Assembly (NCBI RefSeq): GCF_900176415.1
Contig: NZ_FWXO01000008.1
Span: 1 to 62,980, forward strand
DNA from: Cellulophaga tyrosinoxydans
GTDB taxonomy: Bacteria; Bacteroidota; Bacteroidia; Flavobacteriales; Flavobacteriaceae
Direction of reading: 5' to 3'
Length of the DNA stretch: 62,980 bases
In this document: positions 7,084 through 15,409 of the stretch, in pieces
Position numbering within the stretch: position 1 is the first letter of the stretch
Layout of the letters: each line of letters opens with the position of its first letter
Notes under the pieces: generated by a model
The model's input: only the letters and a program-made list of their open reading frames with translations
Told to the model about the DNA's origin: nothing
Databases searched by the model: none
Program-made: the position numbers and the translations under genes

Positions 7084-8544
7084 ATGAAAAAACCTATCAC
7101 ATTAATTCTACTAATTGCTGTTCTATTTATTAGCTGTAATGAAATAAAACGAAAGCAAAACATCGAGAAACCCAATGTCGTAATTATATTGATAGACGAT
7201 CAAGGCTATGGTGATATAGGATGCTATGGAGCTACTGGTTTCCAAACACCCAACCTAGATCAGATGGCTAGCCAAGGAATGAAATTCACAAATTTCTATG
7301 CTGCTCAGCCAGTTTGTAGTACCTCGCGTGCTGGCCTTTTAACAGGTTGTTACCCAAATAGAATTGGATTCTCAGGAGCTTTATTTCCACATCATAAGAT
7401 AGGAATAAACACAAAAGAACTCACTATAGCCGAAATGTTTAAAGAACAAGCTTATGCAACGGCTTGCTTTGGGAAATGGCACTTAGGGTGGCAAAAAGAG
7501 TTTCTACCATTGCAGCATGGTTTCGATGAGTATGTAGGTTTACCCTATTCCAATGATATGTGGCCACATGATAATGTTACAGGTGTAAGATTACCAAAAG
7601 ATAAAGGACGAGGAAATCTACCAGAGCTACCCCTAATTGAAGGAAATGAAGTCATAGAAAAGATTACAAGCCTAAAAGCTCAGGATAAACTCACAACGCT
7701 TTATACCGAAAAAGCGGTTGATTTTATTAACAGAAATGCAAAGAATCCATTCTTTTTATATGTTCCGCACACAATGGGACATATTCCTCTCGGAGTCTCA
7801 GATAAGTTCAGAGGCAAAAGCGAACAAGGCTTATATGGAGATGTAATGATGGAAATTGACTGGTCTGTCGGTGAAATTAGTAAAGCGCTAGAAAAAAATG
7901 GGTTAACAGACAATACAATTTTTATTTTTACAACAGACAATGGGCCATGGCTTAATTTTGGAAACCATGCTGGTTCAGCAGGCGGACTGCGAGATGGAAA
8001 ATTAACTAGTTGGGAAGGAGGACAACGTGTTCCATTCATAATTCGTTGGCCAGGAAATACGCCTGAAGGAACTGTATCTAATAAATTAGCTTGTGCAATT
8101 GATATATTACCAACATTAGCCGCAATAACAGATGGCAAATTATCTGACAATAAAATTGATGGTGTTGATATTACATCACTTTGGAAAGGTGATTTTGAAA
8201 CTAGCCCACGTGAAACCATTCTTTATTACTATGGTAAAAACAATTTAAATGGAGTACGTAAAGGTAATTGGAAGTTGGTTTTACCACATACTTATAAATC
8301 TTATAACGCAATACCTGGCAATGAAGGTCATAAAGGAGAAAGGATACAAACAACGGTTGAGAAACCTGAACTTTATAATATGATGAGAGACCCAGGAGAA
8401 AGGTTTAATGTAATTGAATCTTATCCAGAAAAAGTAGAGGAATTAATGAATATTGTGGAAAAATACAGAAAAGAACTTGGTGATGTAAATGTTGGAATTG
8501 CAAAAGGAAACGAAAACAGAGAAATTGGAAAATTAGAAAGGTAA
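7084..8544 (+). CDS. Sulfatase lipoprotein carried as a cassette
   Basis: A 486-residue sulfatase of the formylglycine type. A signal peptide with lipobox (LLIAVLFISC) predicts export and lipid anchoring. Key features are VVIILIDDQGYGDIG (metal-binding Asp pair), VCSTSRAGLLTG with Cys78 as the residue converted to formylglycine, GKWHLGW, and TTDNGPW. The core reads C-S-T-S-R, a variant of the C-x-P/A-x-R motif. Length is normal and the gene appears intact. The substrate is probably a sulfated polysaccharide but cannot be named. Activation needs a maturase, not seen in the window. Cassette ends match as GTTGTGTTT and AAACACAAC. Confidence 0.9.
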   Translation: MKKPITLILLIAVLFISCNEIKRKQNIEKPNVVIILIDDQGYGDIGCYGATGFQTPNLDQMASQGMKFTNFYAAQPVCSTSRAGLLTGCYPNRIGFSGALFPHHKIGINTKELTIAEMFKEQAYATACFGKWHLGWQKEFLPLQHGFDEYVGLPYSNDMWPHDNVTGVRLPKDKGRGNLPELPLIEGNEVIEKITSLKAQDKLTTLYTEKAVDFINRNAKNPFFLYVPHTMGHIPLGVSDKFRGKSEQGLYGDVMMEIDWSVGEISKALEKNGLTDNTIFIFTTDNGPWLNFGNHAGSAGGLRDGKLTSWEGGQRVPFIIRWPGNTPEGTVSNKLACAIDILPTLAAITDGKLSDNKIDGVDITSLWKGDFETSPRETILYYYGKNNLNGVRKGNWKLVLPHTYKSYNAIPGNEGHKGERIQTTVEKPELYNMMRDPGERFNVIESYPEKVEELMNIVEKYRKELGDVNVGIAKGNENREIGKLER

Positions 8545-8611
8545 AATCCCTGAGGTATTATAATATTTCTGTATGCTAAAAAAGAAAGACTGTTTGGTGA
8601 AAAGTACGAAA

Positions 8612-8744
8612 ACACAACAACGTATAAAAATAATTGCGGTTTTAGTGCTTAATCAAAGGTCGTTGCGTGTTTGTAACGTCTGATTTTCCTTCGGAAAATC
8701 CTCGCATACAAACCCGCAACTATTCTTATACATAAACGTTACCT
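8612..8744 (+). repeat. attC-like site i (133 bp)
   Basis: Left core ACACAAC at 8612-8618, right core GTTACCT at 8738-8744. It is almost the same sequence as site b over its middle 100 bases (inner hairpin GATTTTCCTTCGGAAAATC), showing that one attC family is shared by unrelated cassettes. Confidence 0.77.
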
Positions 8745-8773
8745 ATCATGAAAATGAAAAAAATTGAAAAACA

Positions 8774-9631
8774 TTGAAAAACAATAATTTTAAGAAAATA
8801 TTCTTACCAGTAGTCTTTATTGGAGTCTTTTGCATAATAATTAGAAAGTGTTCATTTCACTCTTTGCCTAAAAATAAATTCCAACTATTTAAATTTAGTA
8901 TTGAAGAAAGTTACGAAGAAAATGAATATCAATTATTAGTTAAAAATCCAGTAAAATGTCCAATAGGTCTGCTTCTAAGTTGTCAGGATGATAAGACTAA
9001 TGAAATACTAAATAAACTATCTCCTATTCTCCTTGAAGCTTCTGCCGATACTCTAATACGGATTAAGGATCGTGGGAATTTAGAGGGTAAAATTGATGTA
9101 AAATTAAGAATTGGAAATCCTGATATTGCAATACAATCATCTAAAATCAAAAGTCTTCCGTACCCAAATGGTAATTCCTATGAATTGCTACAAGGCAACA
9201 ATTCCAATCCAACTCATAATTCTAATATATCACGATATGCTTTCGACTTCACCATGAGTACTGGAGACACCGTCACATCAGTCCAAGACGGTTATGTAAT
9301 AGGAGTTATTGATGGTTATCATGGCTGGGGGAATGGAGATAAATGGAAATCTTATTCAAACCAAATAATAATTTATGACACAATAACTTATCTGTTTACA
9401 ATGTATGGTCATTTAAAGCAAAATAGCAGTATGATAAAAGTAGGCGATTATGTGAGAATTGGACAACCCATTGCCTTGAGTGGTCAAACAGGACAAGCAC
9501 AAGAAGAACATCTACATTTTAATGTGTTGCAAGCTGATAATGTAAAAGGAGGATTAAAATCATATCGTTTAGATTCAATTGGGAATTATAAAGTTAAGGA
9601 ACTAAAGCGTTATCAATTGATGACAAACTAA
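8774..9631 (+). CDS. M23-like (LytM domain) peptidase with altered zinc site
   Basis: A 285-residue protein with an N-terminal signal/anchor (IFLPVVFIGVFCIII) and a C-terminal M23 fold: SRYAFDFTMSTGDTVTSVQDG, YGHLKQNSSMIKVGDYVRIG, and EEHLHFNVL. M23 enzymes cleave peptidoglycan cross-links using zinc held by H-x3-D and H-x-H. Here H-L-H (246-248) is present and Asp158 is kept, but the first His is replaced by Arg154, so activity is uncertain and a regulatory role is possible. The start is a TTG; the nearby ATGs at 8748 and 8754 run into a stop after a few codons. Cassette ends match as GTTACCTATC and GATAGGTAAC. Confidence 0.75.
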   Translation: MKNNNFKKIFLPVVFIGVFCIIIRKCSFHSLPKNKFQLFKFSIEESYEENEYQLLVKNPVKCPIGLLLSCQDDKTNEILNKLSPILLEASADTLIRIKDRGNLEGKIDVKLRIGNPDIAIQSSKIKSLPYPNGNSYELLQGNNSNPTHNSNISRYAFDFTMSTGDTVTSVQDGYVIGVIDGYHGWGNGDKWKSYSNQIIIYDTITYLFTMYGHLKQNSSMIKVGDYVRIGQPIALSGQTGQAQEEHLHFNVLQADNVKGGLKSYRLDSIGNYKVKELKRYQLMTN

Positions 9632-9656
9632 ATCATGAGAAAAAAAGAAACACGAT

Positions 9657-9725
9657 AGGTAACATTGTATATGACGGTCATGCCCAGCAAAAGCTGGTCA
9701 CGCCGCATATACGAGGCCGTTACCT
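9657..9725 (+). repeat. attC-like site j (69 bp, short class)
   Basis: Left core AGGTAAC at 9657-9663, right core GTTACCT at 9719-9725. The arms TTGTATATGACGG and CCGCATATACGAGG are nearly perfect complements, and the centre has CAGCAAAAGCTG. The size and layout are those of a classical short integron attC site, unlike the longer members of this array. Confidence 0.8.
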
Positions 9726-9768
9726 GCAAGCTAAAAAAAATGAACGAAAAAAATAACATAAAGAAACT

Positions 9769-10179
9769 ATGAGTGCTTTTCATTACGCTTTTAAAGTAAA
9801 AGACATTGAATCTACCCGAAAATTTTATGTGGATATTTTGGGTTGTAAAGAAGGAAGGTCGACTGAATCTTGGATTGACTTTAATTTTTTTGACAATCAA
9901 CTATCTGCACACGTGAGTGATAGAATTCCTGAATTGGATTACTGTGGGAAAGTAGACGGAATCAGCGTCCCAATTCCTCACTTCGGAAGTTTACTTGAGA
10001 AAAGTGAATTTATAAAGATTCAAGAGAAATTGGAATCCGAAAACATTGAATTTGTGGTTAAACCTCAAACGAGATACAAAGGGAAAGTTGGTGAACAAAT
10101 GACAATGTTCGTTTTTGATTTTAGTGGAAATCCATTGGAATTCAAATCATTCTCTGACGATAAAGAAGTATTTTCTTAA
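9769..10179 (+). CDS. VOC-family (glyoxalase/extradiol dioxygenase-like) protein
   Basis: A 136-residue single VOC module: HYAFKVKDIESTRKFYVDILGC at the start and FVFDFSGNPLEFKSF at the end. His5 and Glu127 are plausible metal ligands. It resembles the predicted dioxygenase subgroup within VOC proteins; members include isomerases, dioxygenases and resistance proteins, so the substrate is open. Single gene in its cassette; ends match as GTTACCTGC and GCAGGTAAC. Confidence 0.8.
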   Translation: MSAFHYAFKVKDIESTRKFYVDILGCKEGRSTESWIDFNFFDNQLSAHVSDRIPELDYCGKVDGISVPIPHFGSLLEKSEFIKIQEKLESENIEFVVKPQTRYKGKVGEQMTMFVFDFSGNPLEFKSFSDDKEVFS

Positions 10180-10193
10180 TAAAAAAAGCCAGC

Positions 10194-10324
10194 AGGTAAC
10201 AATGGCTATAAGTAATTGCTTGTTCTCGCCTAATTATGAAAATCCTCGCGGATTTACTATTCGTTTTTTATTTGCTAAATTAGTTGCTCATAACACGCAA
10301 CTACTTATAAATGAGGCGTTGTTC
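10194..10324 (+). repeat. attC-like site k (131 bp)
   Basis: Left core AGGTAAC at 10194-10200, right core GTTGTTC at 10318-10324. The left half is nearly identical to site g; the right half, with ATTTGCTAAATTAGTTGCT and ACTACTTATA, is shared with sites l and m that precede the DUF6090 genes. Confidence 0.72.
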
Positions 10325-10348
10325 TTCATGATAACCAACCACTAAGCA

Positions 10349-11131
10349 ATGATAAAATTCTTTAGAAAAATTAGACAAAAACTATTAACTGAAAATAAAC
10401 TCAGTAATTATTTCATTTATGCTATTGGAGAAGTCATTCTTGTTGTAATTGGTATTCTTATTGCCTTGCAATTAAATAATCTTAATGATATAAAAAAAGA
10501 CCAAAGTGATGAAAAGAAATACCTTGCTAGAATACAATTAGATATTAAGCAGGACTTAGCAGAACTAGAAAGGCTTTTTCTAGGGGATACTATTCAATTA
10601 GATGCTTATACTTATTTGGGACGTTATTTGCAGTCAGATTCAATAGCCACAGACCCTATTGTATTACTCTCAAAGTCAGGTAATGCTTTTGGAATCCATT
10701 GGTTTGAAGGTAAAAATATAGTTTTTGATGACATGAAATCGTCTGGCAAAACAGGACTCATTACTTCAGATTCTTTAAGAAATAGTATTCAATATTACTA
10801 CAGATTATTTGATGAAGTCATAAAAGAAGAGAGCGTACATAATAATTCCATCTTAAAATATAATGATAATATTTATCCTTTTTTAGAAACAGGTTCTGGA
10901 TCAGACCTTGGGATGCCGGAAAGGTGGAAGGAAAATTCGAATGAAAAATCATTTTATAATTTTTATAATTCCCTGATAAACCTAGATGAAGACCAAAAGA
11001 AAATAATTTCTGATAATTTTGGCTTGACAAAAGCTAACATTTTACTGAATCATAAAGTGCGACTGTTACTACATAAAGAAGGACTAAAGACAATTAAGGC
11101 TATTGATGCTTATTTAAAACAAGAAAAGTAA
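10349..11131 (+). CDS. DUF6090-family membrane-anchored protein, copy 1
   Basis: A 260-residue protein beginning with the conserved module MIKFFRKIRQ-LL-E--L--Y--YAIGE, followed by one membrane helix (VILVVIGILIALQLNNLND) and a long soluble helical region. This N-terminal module defines the flavobacterial DUF6090 family, whose function is unknown. The soluble part differs strongly between the five copies here. The cassette start GTTGTTCTTC pairs imperfectly with GAAAGCACAAC after the gene. Confidence 0.82.
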   Translation: MIKFFRKIRQKLLTENKLSNYFIYAIGEVILVVIGILIALQLNNLNDIKKDQSDEKKYLARIQLDIKQDLAELERLFLGDTIQLDAYTYLGRYLQSDSIATDPIVLLSKSGNAFGIHWFEGKNIVFDDMKSSGKTGLITSDSLRNSIQYYYRLFDEVIKEESVHNNSILKYNDNIYPFLETGSGSDLGMPERWKENSNEKSFYNFYNSLINLDEDQKKIISDNFGLTKANILLNHKVRLLLHKEGLKTIKAIDAYLKQEK

Positions 11132-11136
11132 CGAAA

Positions 11137-11392
11137 GCACAACAAAGAACTGAGTAAAAAACAAACAAATTATCACTTAATTTGAGACATTATTATTCTA
11201 GGCTCATAGATTCAAAAAATAAGTTTCCTTACAGTAATAGCAACAATTTAATAAGAAACAAAACTTAAGCTGTATATATTTCATTGCTAGTCCTAGCCTA
11301 TTTCCGAAAGTCCTTGCGGATTTTCTATTCGTTTTTTATTTGCTAAATTAGTTGCTAAAACCACGCAACTACTTATAGCTGAGGCGTTGTTC
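11137..11392 (+). repeat. attC-like site l, enlarged (256 bp)
   Basis: Left core GCACAAC at 11137-11143, right core GTTGTTC at 11386-11392. It is about 125 bp longer than usual, and the left arm has extra AT-rich sequence (11150-11270) before the familiar GTATATATTTCATTGCTAG segment. Either a spacer was inserted or a second half-site was fused; only its right half is well conserved. Confidence 0.6.
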
Positions 11393-11416
11393 TTCATGAT
11401 AACCAACCACTAAGCA

Positions 11417-12193
11417 ATGATAATATTCTTTAGAAAAATTAGACAAAACTTACTTTTAGAAGGCAAAATTGGAAAATACCTTAAATATGCCATTGGCGAA
11501 ATTATGCTTGTCGTAATTGGAATTCTAGTTGCATTATATATTAACAATTGGAATGAAAAACAGAAAGAAGAAAAGAGTGAAATAGTAATACTTAAATCTC
11601 TTCAAAAAGACTTTATTGAAAACAAAAAAATATATTCAGACATCATCGATAATCAGATGCTTGTTGTTGAGAACTGTAAGTCACTTATAGAATGTTTGGA
11701 AAGAAAAGATTTAAACTACAAGAGAGATTCTATTATTTCGTTTATCTACTATGGAGCTTTTAATTATTATAGAGCAGAACCTATCTTAGGTAGTTATCAA
11801 GCTTTGATTGGAAGTGGAGATTTAAAAATATTAAAAAGCGAAACTCTTAAATCTAAATTAGCGTTCTTCTCATCTGAAATAAATCAAGGATTTGAAGATG
11901 AAACATTATCCATGAATTTACTGAATACACTACATTATGAATTTAAATCAATTGGAACGTTATTTTTAGATAATAGAATTAGAAATACTATTGGTTTAAA
12001 CAAGGTTAAAAAAAATATAGAGTTACAGGATAAAAAATTAAAGGAGTTATATCAAAACCCAAATATTTTACACCCGTTAGCGATGAAAACAGGTGTTGAA
12101 AATAATAGATTAAAATTGTATGTAAAAATGTTAGAATACTCAAGTGAGATATTAAATTTGGTTGAATCTGAGCTTGAAGAAAAAAATAACTAA
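11417..12193 (+). CDS. DUF6090-family membrane-anchored protein, copy 2
   Basis: A 258-residue protein with the family module MIIFFRKIRQNLLLEGKIG followed by the helix IMLVVIGILVALYINNWNE, then a helical soluble domain including CKSLIECLERKD. The segment SYQALIGSGDLKILKSETLK matches the weakly conserved core seen in other copies (an ALxxSGDLxLL-like motif). The leader upstream of the ATG is nearly identical to that of copies 1 and 3, so whole cassettes were duplicated. Confidence 0.82.
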   Translation: MIIFFRKIRQNLLLEGKIGKYLKYAIGEIMLVVIGILVALYINNWNEKQKEEKSEIVILKSLQKDFIENKKIYSDIIDNQMLVVENCKSLIECLERKDLNYKRDSIISFIYYGAFNYYRAEPILGSYQALIGSGDLKILKSETLKSKLAFFSSEINQGFEDETLSMNLLNTLHYEFKSIGTLFLDNRIRNTIGLNKVKKNIELQDKKLKELYQNPNILHPLAMKTGVENNRLKLYVKMLEYSSEILNLVESELEEKNN

Positions 12194-12196
12194 TTC

Positions 12197-12324
12197 ATTA
12201 CAATGTGTATAATTAATTGCTAGTTCTAGCCTATTTCCGAAAATCCTTGCGGATTTTCTATTCGGTTTTTATTTACTAAATTAGTTGCTCATACCACGCA
12301 AATACTTAAACTAAGGCGTTGTTC
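12197..12324 (+). repeat. attC-like site m, degraded left core (about 128 bp)
   Basis: The left core has decayed (TTACAAT near 12198); the right core GTTGTTC is at 12318-12324. The interior matches sites k and l (ATAATTAATTGCTAGTTCTAGCC, CCTTGCGGATTTTCTATTCGG). Confidence 0.6.
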
Positions 12325-12348
12325 TTCATGATAACCAACCACTAACCA

Positions 12349-13095
12349 ATGATAAAATTCTTTAGAAAAATTAGACAAAACTTACTTGCAGAAGGCAAAA
12401 CTGGCAAGTATTTGAAATATGCCATTGGTGAAATTATCCTTGTTGTTCTAGGGATTTTAATTGCCCTACAACTTAACAACCTCAATGATGAACGGAAAAC
12501 TGAAAATGTAAGGCAAGTTTTTTATAAACAATTACTACAAGATTTTGAGAACGAGAAAGCATATATAAAAGAGCATTCTTCAAGAATAGATTCTAATATG
12601 GTAAAATTTAAAGCCTTTAAAGAAATCTATAATCAACCAAACCTGCCAATAAATAAAATAATTTCTAAAGTTAGAAATTTAGATTGGGCACTTTATAATG
12701 TTCAATTCAAATCTAACACGATACATACTTTGCAGAATACAGGTGACATCAAATTAATGCCACCTATCATTAGAGAACAATTAATCCGTTTAGAAAAATA
12801 TATAGAAGAAACAGAAAAAGTTTCTAAATACAACAATGATAAATCTGGTGAAGGGACCACTGCGGCAGCTAATAAATTTGGAAGTGAAGAATTTGCCTTT
12901 AAAAATATACAAAATCAGCCCAAACTATTGGAATATGTATTTGAAGAAAAAAACTTAATAGAGCTTCTTATTAAATTAGAGTTTAGTCAAGATTTGAAGG
13001 TGGTATCGGAAAAAGGAAGTCTTATAAGATTTAAGAATATTCTATCGGATATGGAAGAAATTAAAATTCTTATAAATAAGGAATTAAAAAAATAA
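12349..13095 (+). CDS. DUF6090-family membrane-anchored protein, copy 3
   Basis: A 248-residue protein: module MIKFFRKIRQNLLAEGKTG, helix IILVVLGILIALQLNNLND, then a Lys/Glu-rich helical domain. TIHTLQNTGDIKLMPPIIRE is the equivalent of the SGDLKIL segment of copy 2. Same orientation and leader as copies 1 and 2. The membrane helix followed by polar residues suggests one pass, with the soluble domain on the far side of the inner membrane, but topology is not certain. Confidence 0.82.
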   Translation: MIKFFRKIRQNLLAEGKTGKYLKYAIGEIILVVLGILIALQLNNLNDERKTENVRQVFYKQLLQDFENEKAYIKEHSSRIDSNMVKFKAFKEIYNQPNLPINKIISKVRNLDWALYNVQFKSNTIHTLQNTGDIKLMPPIIREQLIRLEKYIEETEKVSKYNNDKSGEGTTAAANKFGSEEFAFKNIQNQPKLLEYVFEEKNLIELLIKLEFSQDLKVVSEKGSLIRFKNILSDMEEIKILINKELKK

Positions 13096-13100
13096 CAAAA

Positions 13101-13243
13101 GCACAACAAAGACAATTATTTATTGCTAGTGTTAGCCTATTTACCAATCCCGAAGCCTCGGGACTCGTGCATTTTCTATTTGGCATTTATTCGTTAACTT
13201 TAGACATAAACCACTAAACAAATCATACACAAGACCGTAGCGC
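13101..13243 (+). repeat. attC-like site n (about 143 bp, altered right core)
   Basis: Left core GCACAAC at 13101-13107; the right core has changed to GTAGCGC at 13237-13243. The interior carries a palindrome around CCCGAAGCCTCGGGA also present in site o. The loss of GTT suggests it no longer recombines. Confidence 0.55.
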
Positions 13244-13258
13244 TTTATGATAACCAAC

Positions 13259-13384
13259 CAATAACCAATGATAAAATTCTTTAGATTATCGAAACAAAAT
13301 TTTGCAATGCAAAATCAAATGTCCTGCGGACATTTGGTGGAGATAGCCGCTTGCGGAAGATTTAAAATCCTTAAACATGATTAA
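13259..13384 (+). pseudogene. Truncated sixth DUF6090 start
   Basis: The leader and the first codons of another DUF6090 copy (MIKFFR at 13268) run into unrelated sequence and stop at 13384. The unrelated part contains a perfect hairpin, CAAATGTCC-TGC-GGACATTTG, near 13316-13336. The intact copy 4 starts at 13377 in another frame. This is a remnant of a duplicated cassette whose body was lost. Confidence 0.6.
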
Positions 13385-14453
13385 GTTTTTCAGACACATA
13401 AGACAACGACTACTCTCAGAAAATAAATTTAGCAAATACATACTATACGCTATAGGCGAAATTGTGCTTGTTATTATTGGTATTCTTATCGCGCTTCAAA
13501 TAAATAATAAAAACGAACAACGTAAAACCGAAAATAAGATTGTTTCTATTTTAAAAGAAGTACAACATGATTTAGGACTAGATATTCAAAAATCGGACGA
13601 ACTAATTGCCTATTATAAAACACAAGATTCGATCATCAACTTAATACAAACAGATAAACTAACCTATGATGATTATAAAAATGATAATCAATATGTTTTA
13701 AGATACACTATTATGAACGCTTTTCATATGAAAATTCATGCAAATGGATATACTAACTTCATAGAAAATGTTGATAATGTTCCCAAAAAGCTAAAAGCAG
13801 TTATTGAGCCATTAAACGAGATCTATATTTATAACAAATACGAAATAGACAAATTTGATAAGCGCTTGGACTTGATTACAGATAGAGTGATTGACGAATT
13901 AGCCAAAAGTAAAGATTGGTATTACAGATTAGGGCGTCCCCAATTAGAAGATGAGATGATTGATTTTTTCCTGAATGACCGTTACTATAAAAATAATGTA
14001 AATCTATACCAAAATGCTGGCTGTGAAAATTTGGCAAGTTATCATGTTATGCAATTTAGAGAAAACGCAATTAATGCATACAAACAAATTAACACACTTG
14101 TTGAAAGTAATGAACCGCTTCCTGATTTTATACCTCATAATTTAGTTCATCTCACCACAGCACAACTAAATGAATATGAGGGTACTTATAAGGTTGTAAA
14201 GGTTGAAGGTTTTGATCAATTTCCTGATTGGAACTATAAAATTCAGATACAAGACAATGACTTAATAGGCGTTATGAATGGAGATCTTGAAAATATAGAT
14301 TTTTTCTATTTTGAAACAACAGATAAAATATTTGGTCAAACTGATATTTACTTTAAAGGAGAGTTTATAAGAGATAGCTCCAATGAAATTACTTCTTTAA
14401 TTATTATGAAATTTGGAACAAGACTTCACTTAAATAAACTTGAAACTAATTAG
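13377..14453 (+). CDS. DUF6090-family protein, copy 4, with C-terminal extension
   Basis: A 358-residue protein, about 100 longer than its neighbours. The module MIKFFRHIRQRLLSENKFS and helix IVLVIIGILIALQINNKNE are typical. The extra C-terminal part (from about residue 260: LNEYEGTYKVV ... LHLNKLE) looks like a small beta-rich domain of the type often found at the end of flavobacterial extracellular proteins. This variation on a constant anchor is the main feature of the family here. Confidence 0.8.
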   Translation: MIKFFRHIRQRLLSENKFSKYILYAIGEIVLVIIGILIALQINNKNEQRKTENKIVSILKEVQHDLGLDIQKSDELIAYYKTQDSIINLIQTDKLTYDDYKNDNQYVLRYTIMNAFHMKIHANGYTNFIENVDNVPKKLKAVIEPLNEIYIYNKYEIDKFDKRLDLITDRVIDELAKSKDWYYRLGRPQLEDEMIDFFLNDRYYKNNVNLYQNAGCENLASYHVMQFRENAINAYKQINTLVESNEPLPDFIPHNLVHLTTAQLNEYEGTYKVVKVEGFDQFPDWNYKIQIQDNDLIGVMNGDLENIDFFYFETTDKIFGQTDIYFKGEFIRDSSNEITSLIIMKFGTRLHLNKLETN

Positions 14454-14471
14454 AAGAAATTAATAACGAAA

Positions 14472-14615
14472 GGCTAACACCGTATAAAATTAATTACTTA
14501 GTTATCATCTACTTAACCATCCCGAAGTCTCGGGACTCGTGGATTTTCTTTTTGGCATTTATTCGTTAACTTTAGACATAAACCACTTAACAAACCATAC
14601 ATAAGACCATAGTGC
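14472..14615 (+). repeat. attC-like site o (about 144 bp, altered right core)
   Basis: Left core GGCTAAC at 14472-14478, a good RYYYAAC-like core; the right core reads ATAGTGC at 14609-14615. The right half is nearly identical to that of site n (TTCGTTAACTTTAGACATAAACCACT), again indicating block duplication. Confidence 0.57.
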
Positions 14616-14639
14616 TTTATGATAACCAACCAATAACCA

Positions 14640-15404
14640 ATGATAAAATTCTTTAGAAAAATTAGACAAAACTTACTTTCCGAAGGAAAAACAGAAAAAT
14701 ATTTTAAATACGCTATCGGAGAAATAATTCTTGTTGTTATTGGTATTTTGATCGCACTTTCAATCAATAATCACAATAACAATAGACAACAAAGGGAAAT
14801 AGAGCAGGCTTATTTGTTGTCTCTTCAATCTGAATTTAAAACAAACTTAGAAAAAATTAACAATTGTCTCACCGAAAATCATAATCATGTGAAAGCAGTT
14901 GAGCATATGCTTACTTTATTTGATGATAAGGTTCGTGACACTATAAGTGAAAAAGAAACATCAGATATTATATACTCAGTTTTTAAAGGAGTTCCAACTT
15001 ATATCCCTTCAAAAGGAGTGCTGACGGATATAATTAGCTCTGGAAACCTCAATTTAATTCAAAATGAAAAACTAAGACAAAAAATTGCATCTTTTGAGAG
15101 TACATTGGATTTTTTAAAAATACAAGAAGTTTCTACTCACGAGATGCAGAAAGAACTGCAAAAACAATTAAATGAAAATGGAAGTGTTAGAAAAGTATTG
15201 ATTAATAAAGGCTTTAATTTTGAACATCAATCCATTTCAGATAATGCGAGTAATAAAAAAATTTTTGGTTTAATTAAATTTGAAAACACGCTTCTGGATT
15301 TCTATTTAACAATTAGTGCAACAAATGGACAAAGGTTTTTTGGTGGAATAAAAGATCAAATAGAACAAATTTTAATTGACCTTGATTCAGAAATAATAAA
15401 ATAA
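14640..15404 (+). CDS. DUF6090-family membrane-anchored protein, copy 5
   Basis: A 254-residue protein: module MIKFFRKIRQNLLSEGKTE, helix IILVVIGILIALSINNHNN, then a helical domain. GVLTDIISSGNLNLIQNEKLR matches the conserved inner motif seen in copies 2 and 3. The leader ATGATAACCAACCAATAACC before the ATG is shared with copies 3 and 4. Function unknown. Confidence 0.82.
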   Translation: MIKFFRKIRQNLLSEGKTEKYFKYAIGEIILVVIGILIALSINNHNNNRQQREIEQAYLLSLQSEFKTNLEKINNCLTENHNHVKAVEHMLTLFDDKVRDTISEKETSDIIYSVFKGVPTYIPSKGVLTDIISSGNLNLIQNEKLRQKIASFESTLDFLKIQEVSTHEMQKELQKQLNENGSVRKVLINKGFNFEHQSISDNASNKKIFGLIKFENTLLDFYLTISATNGQRFFGGIKDQIEQILIDLDSEIIK

Positions 15405-15409
15405 TGAAA

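Noticed and set aside
7701..8219. A 172-residue frame on the - strand
   Set aside because: It lies opposite the sulfatase gene and has no recognisable features; a shadow of strong coding sequence.
10115..10345. A 76-residue frame on the + strand
   Set aside because: It overlaps the end of the VOC gene and reads through site k, so it is a chance frame.
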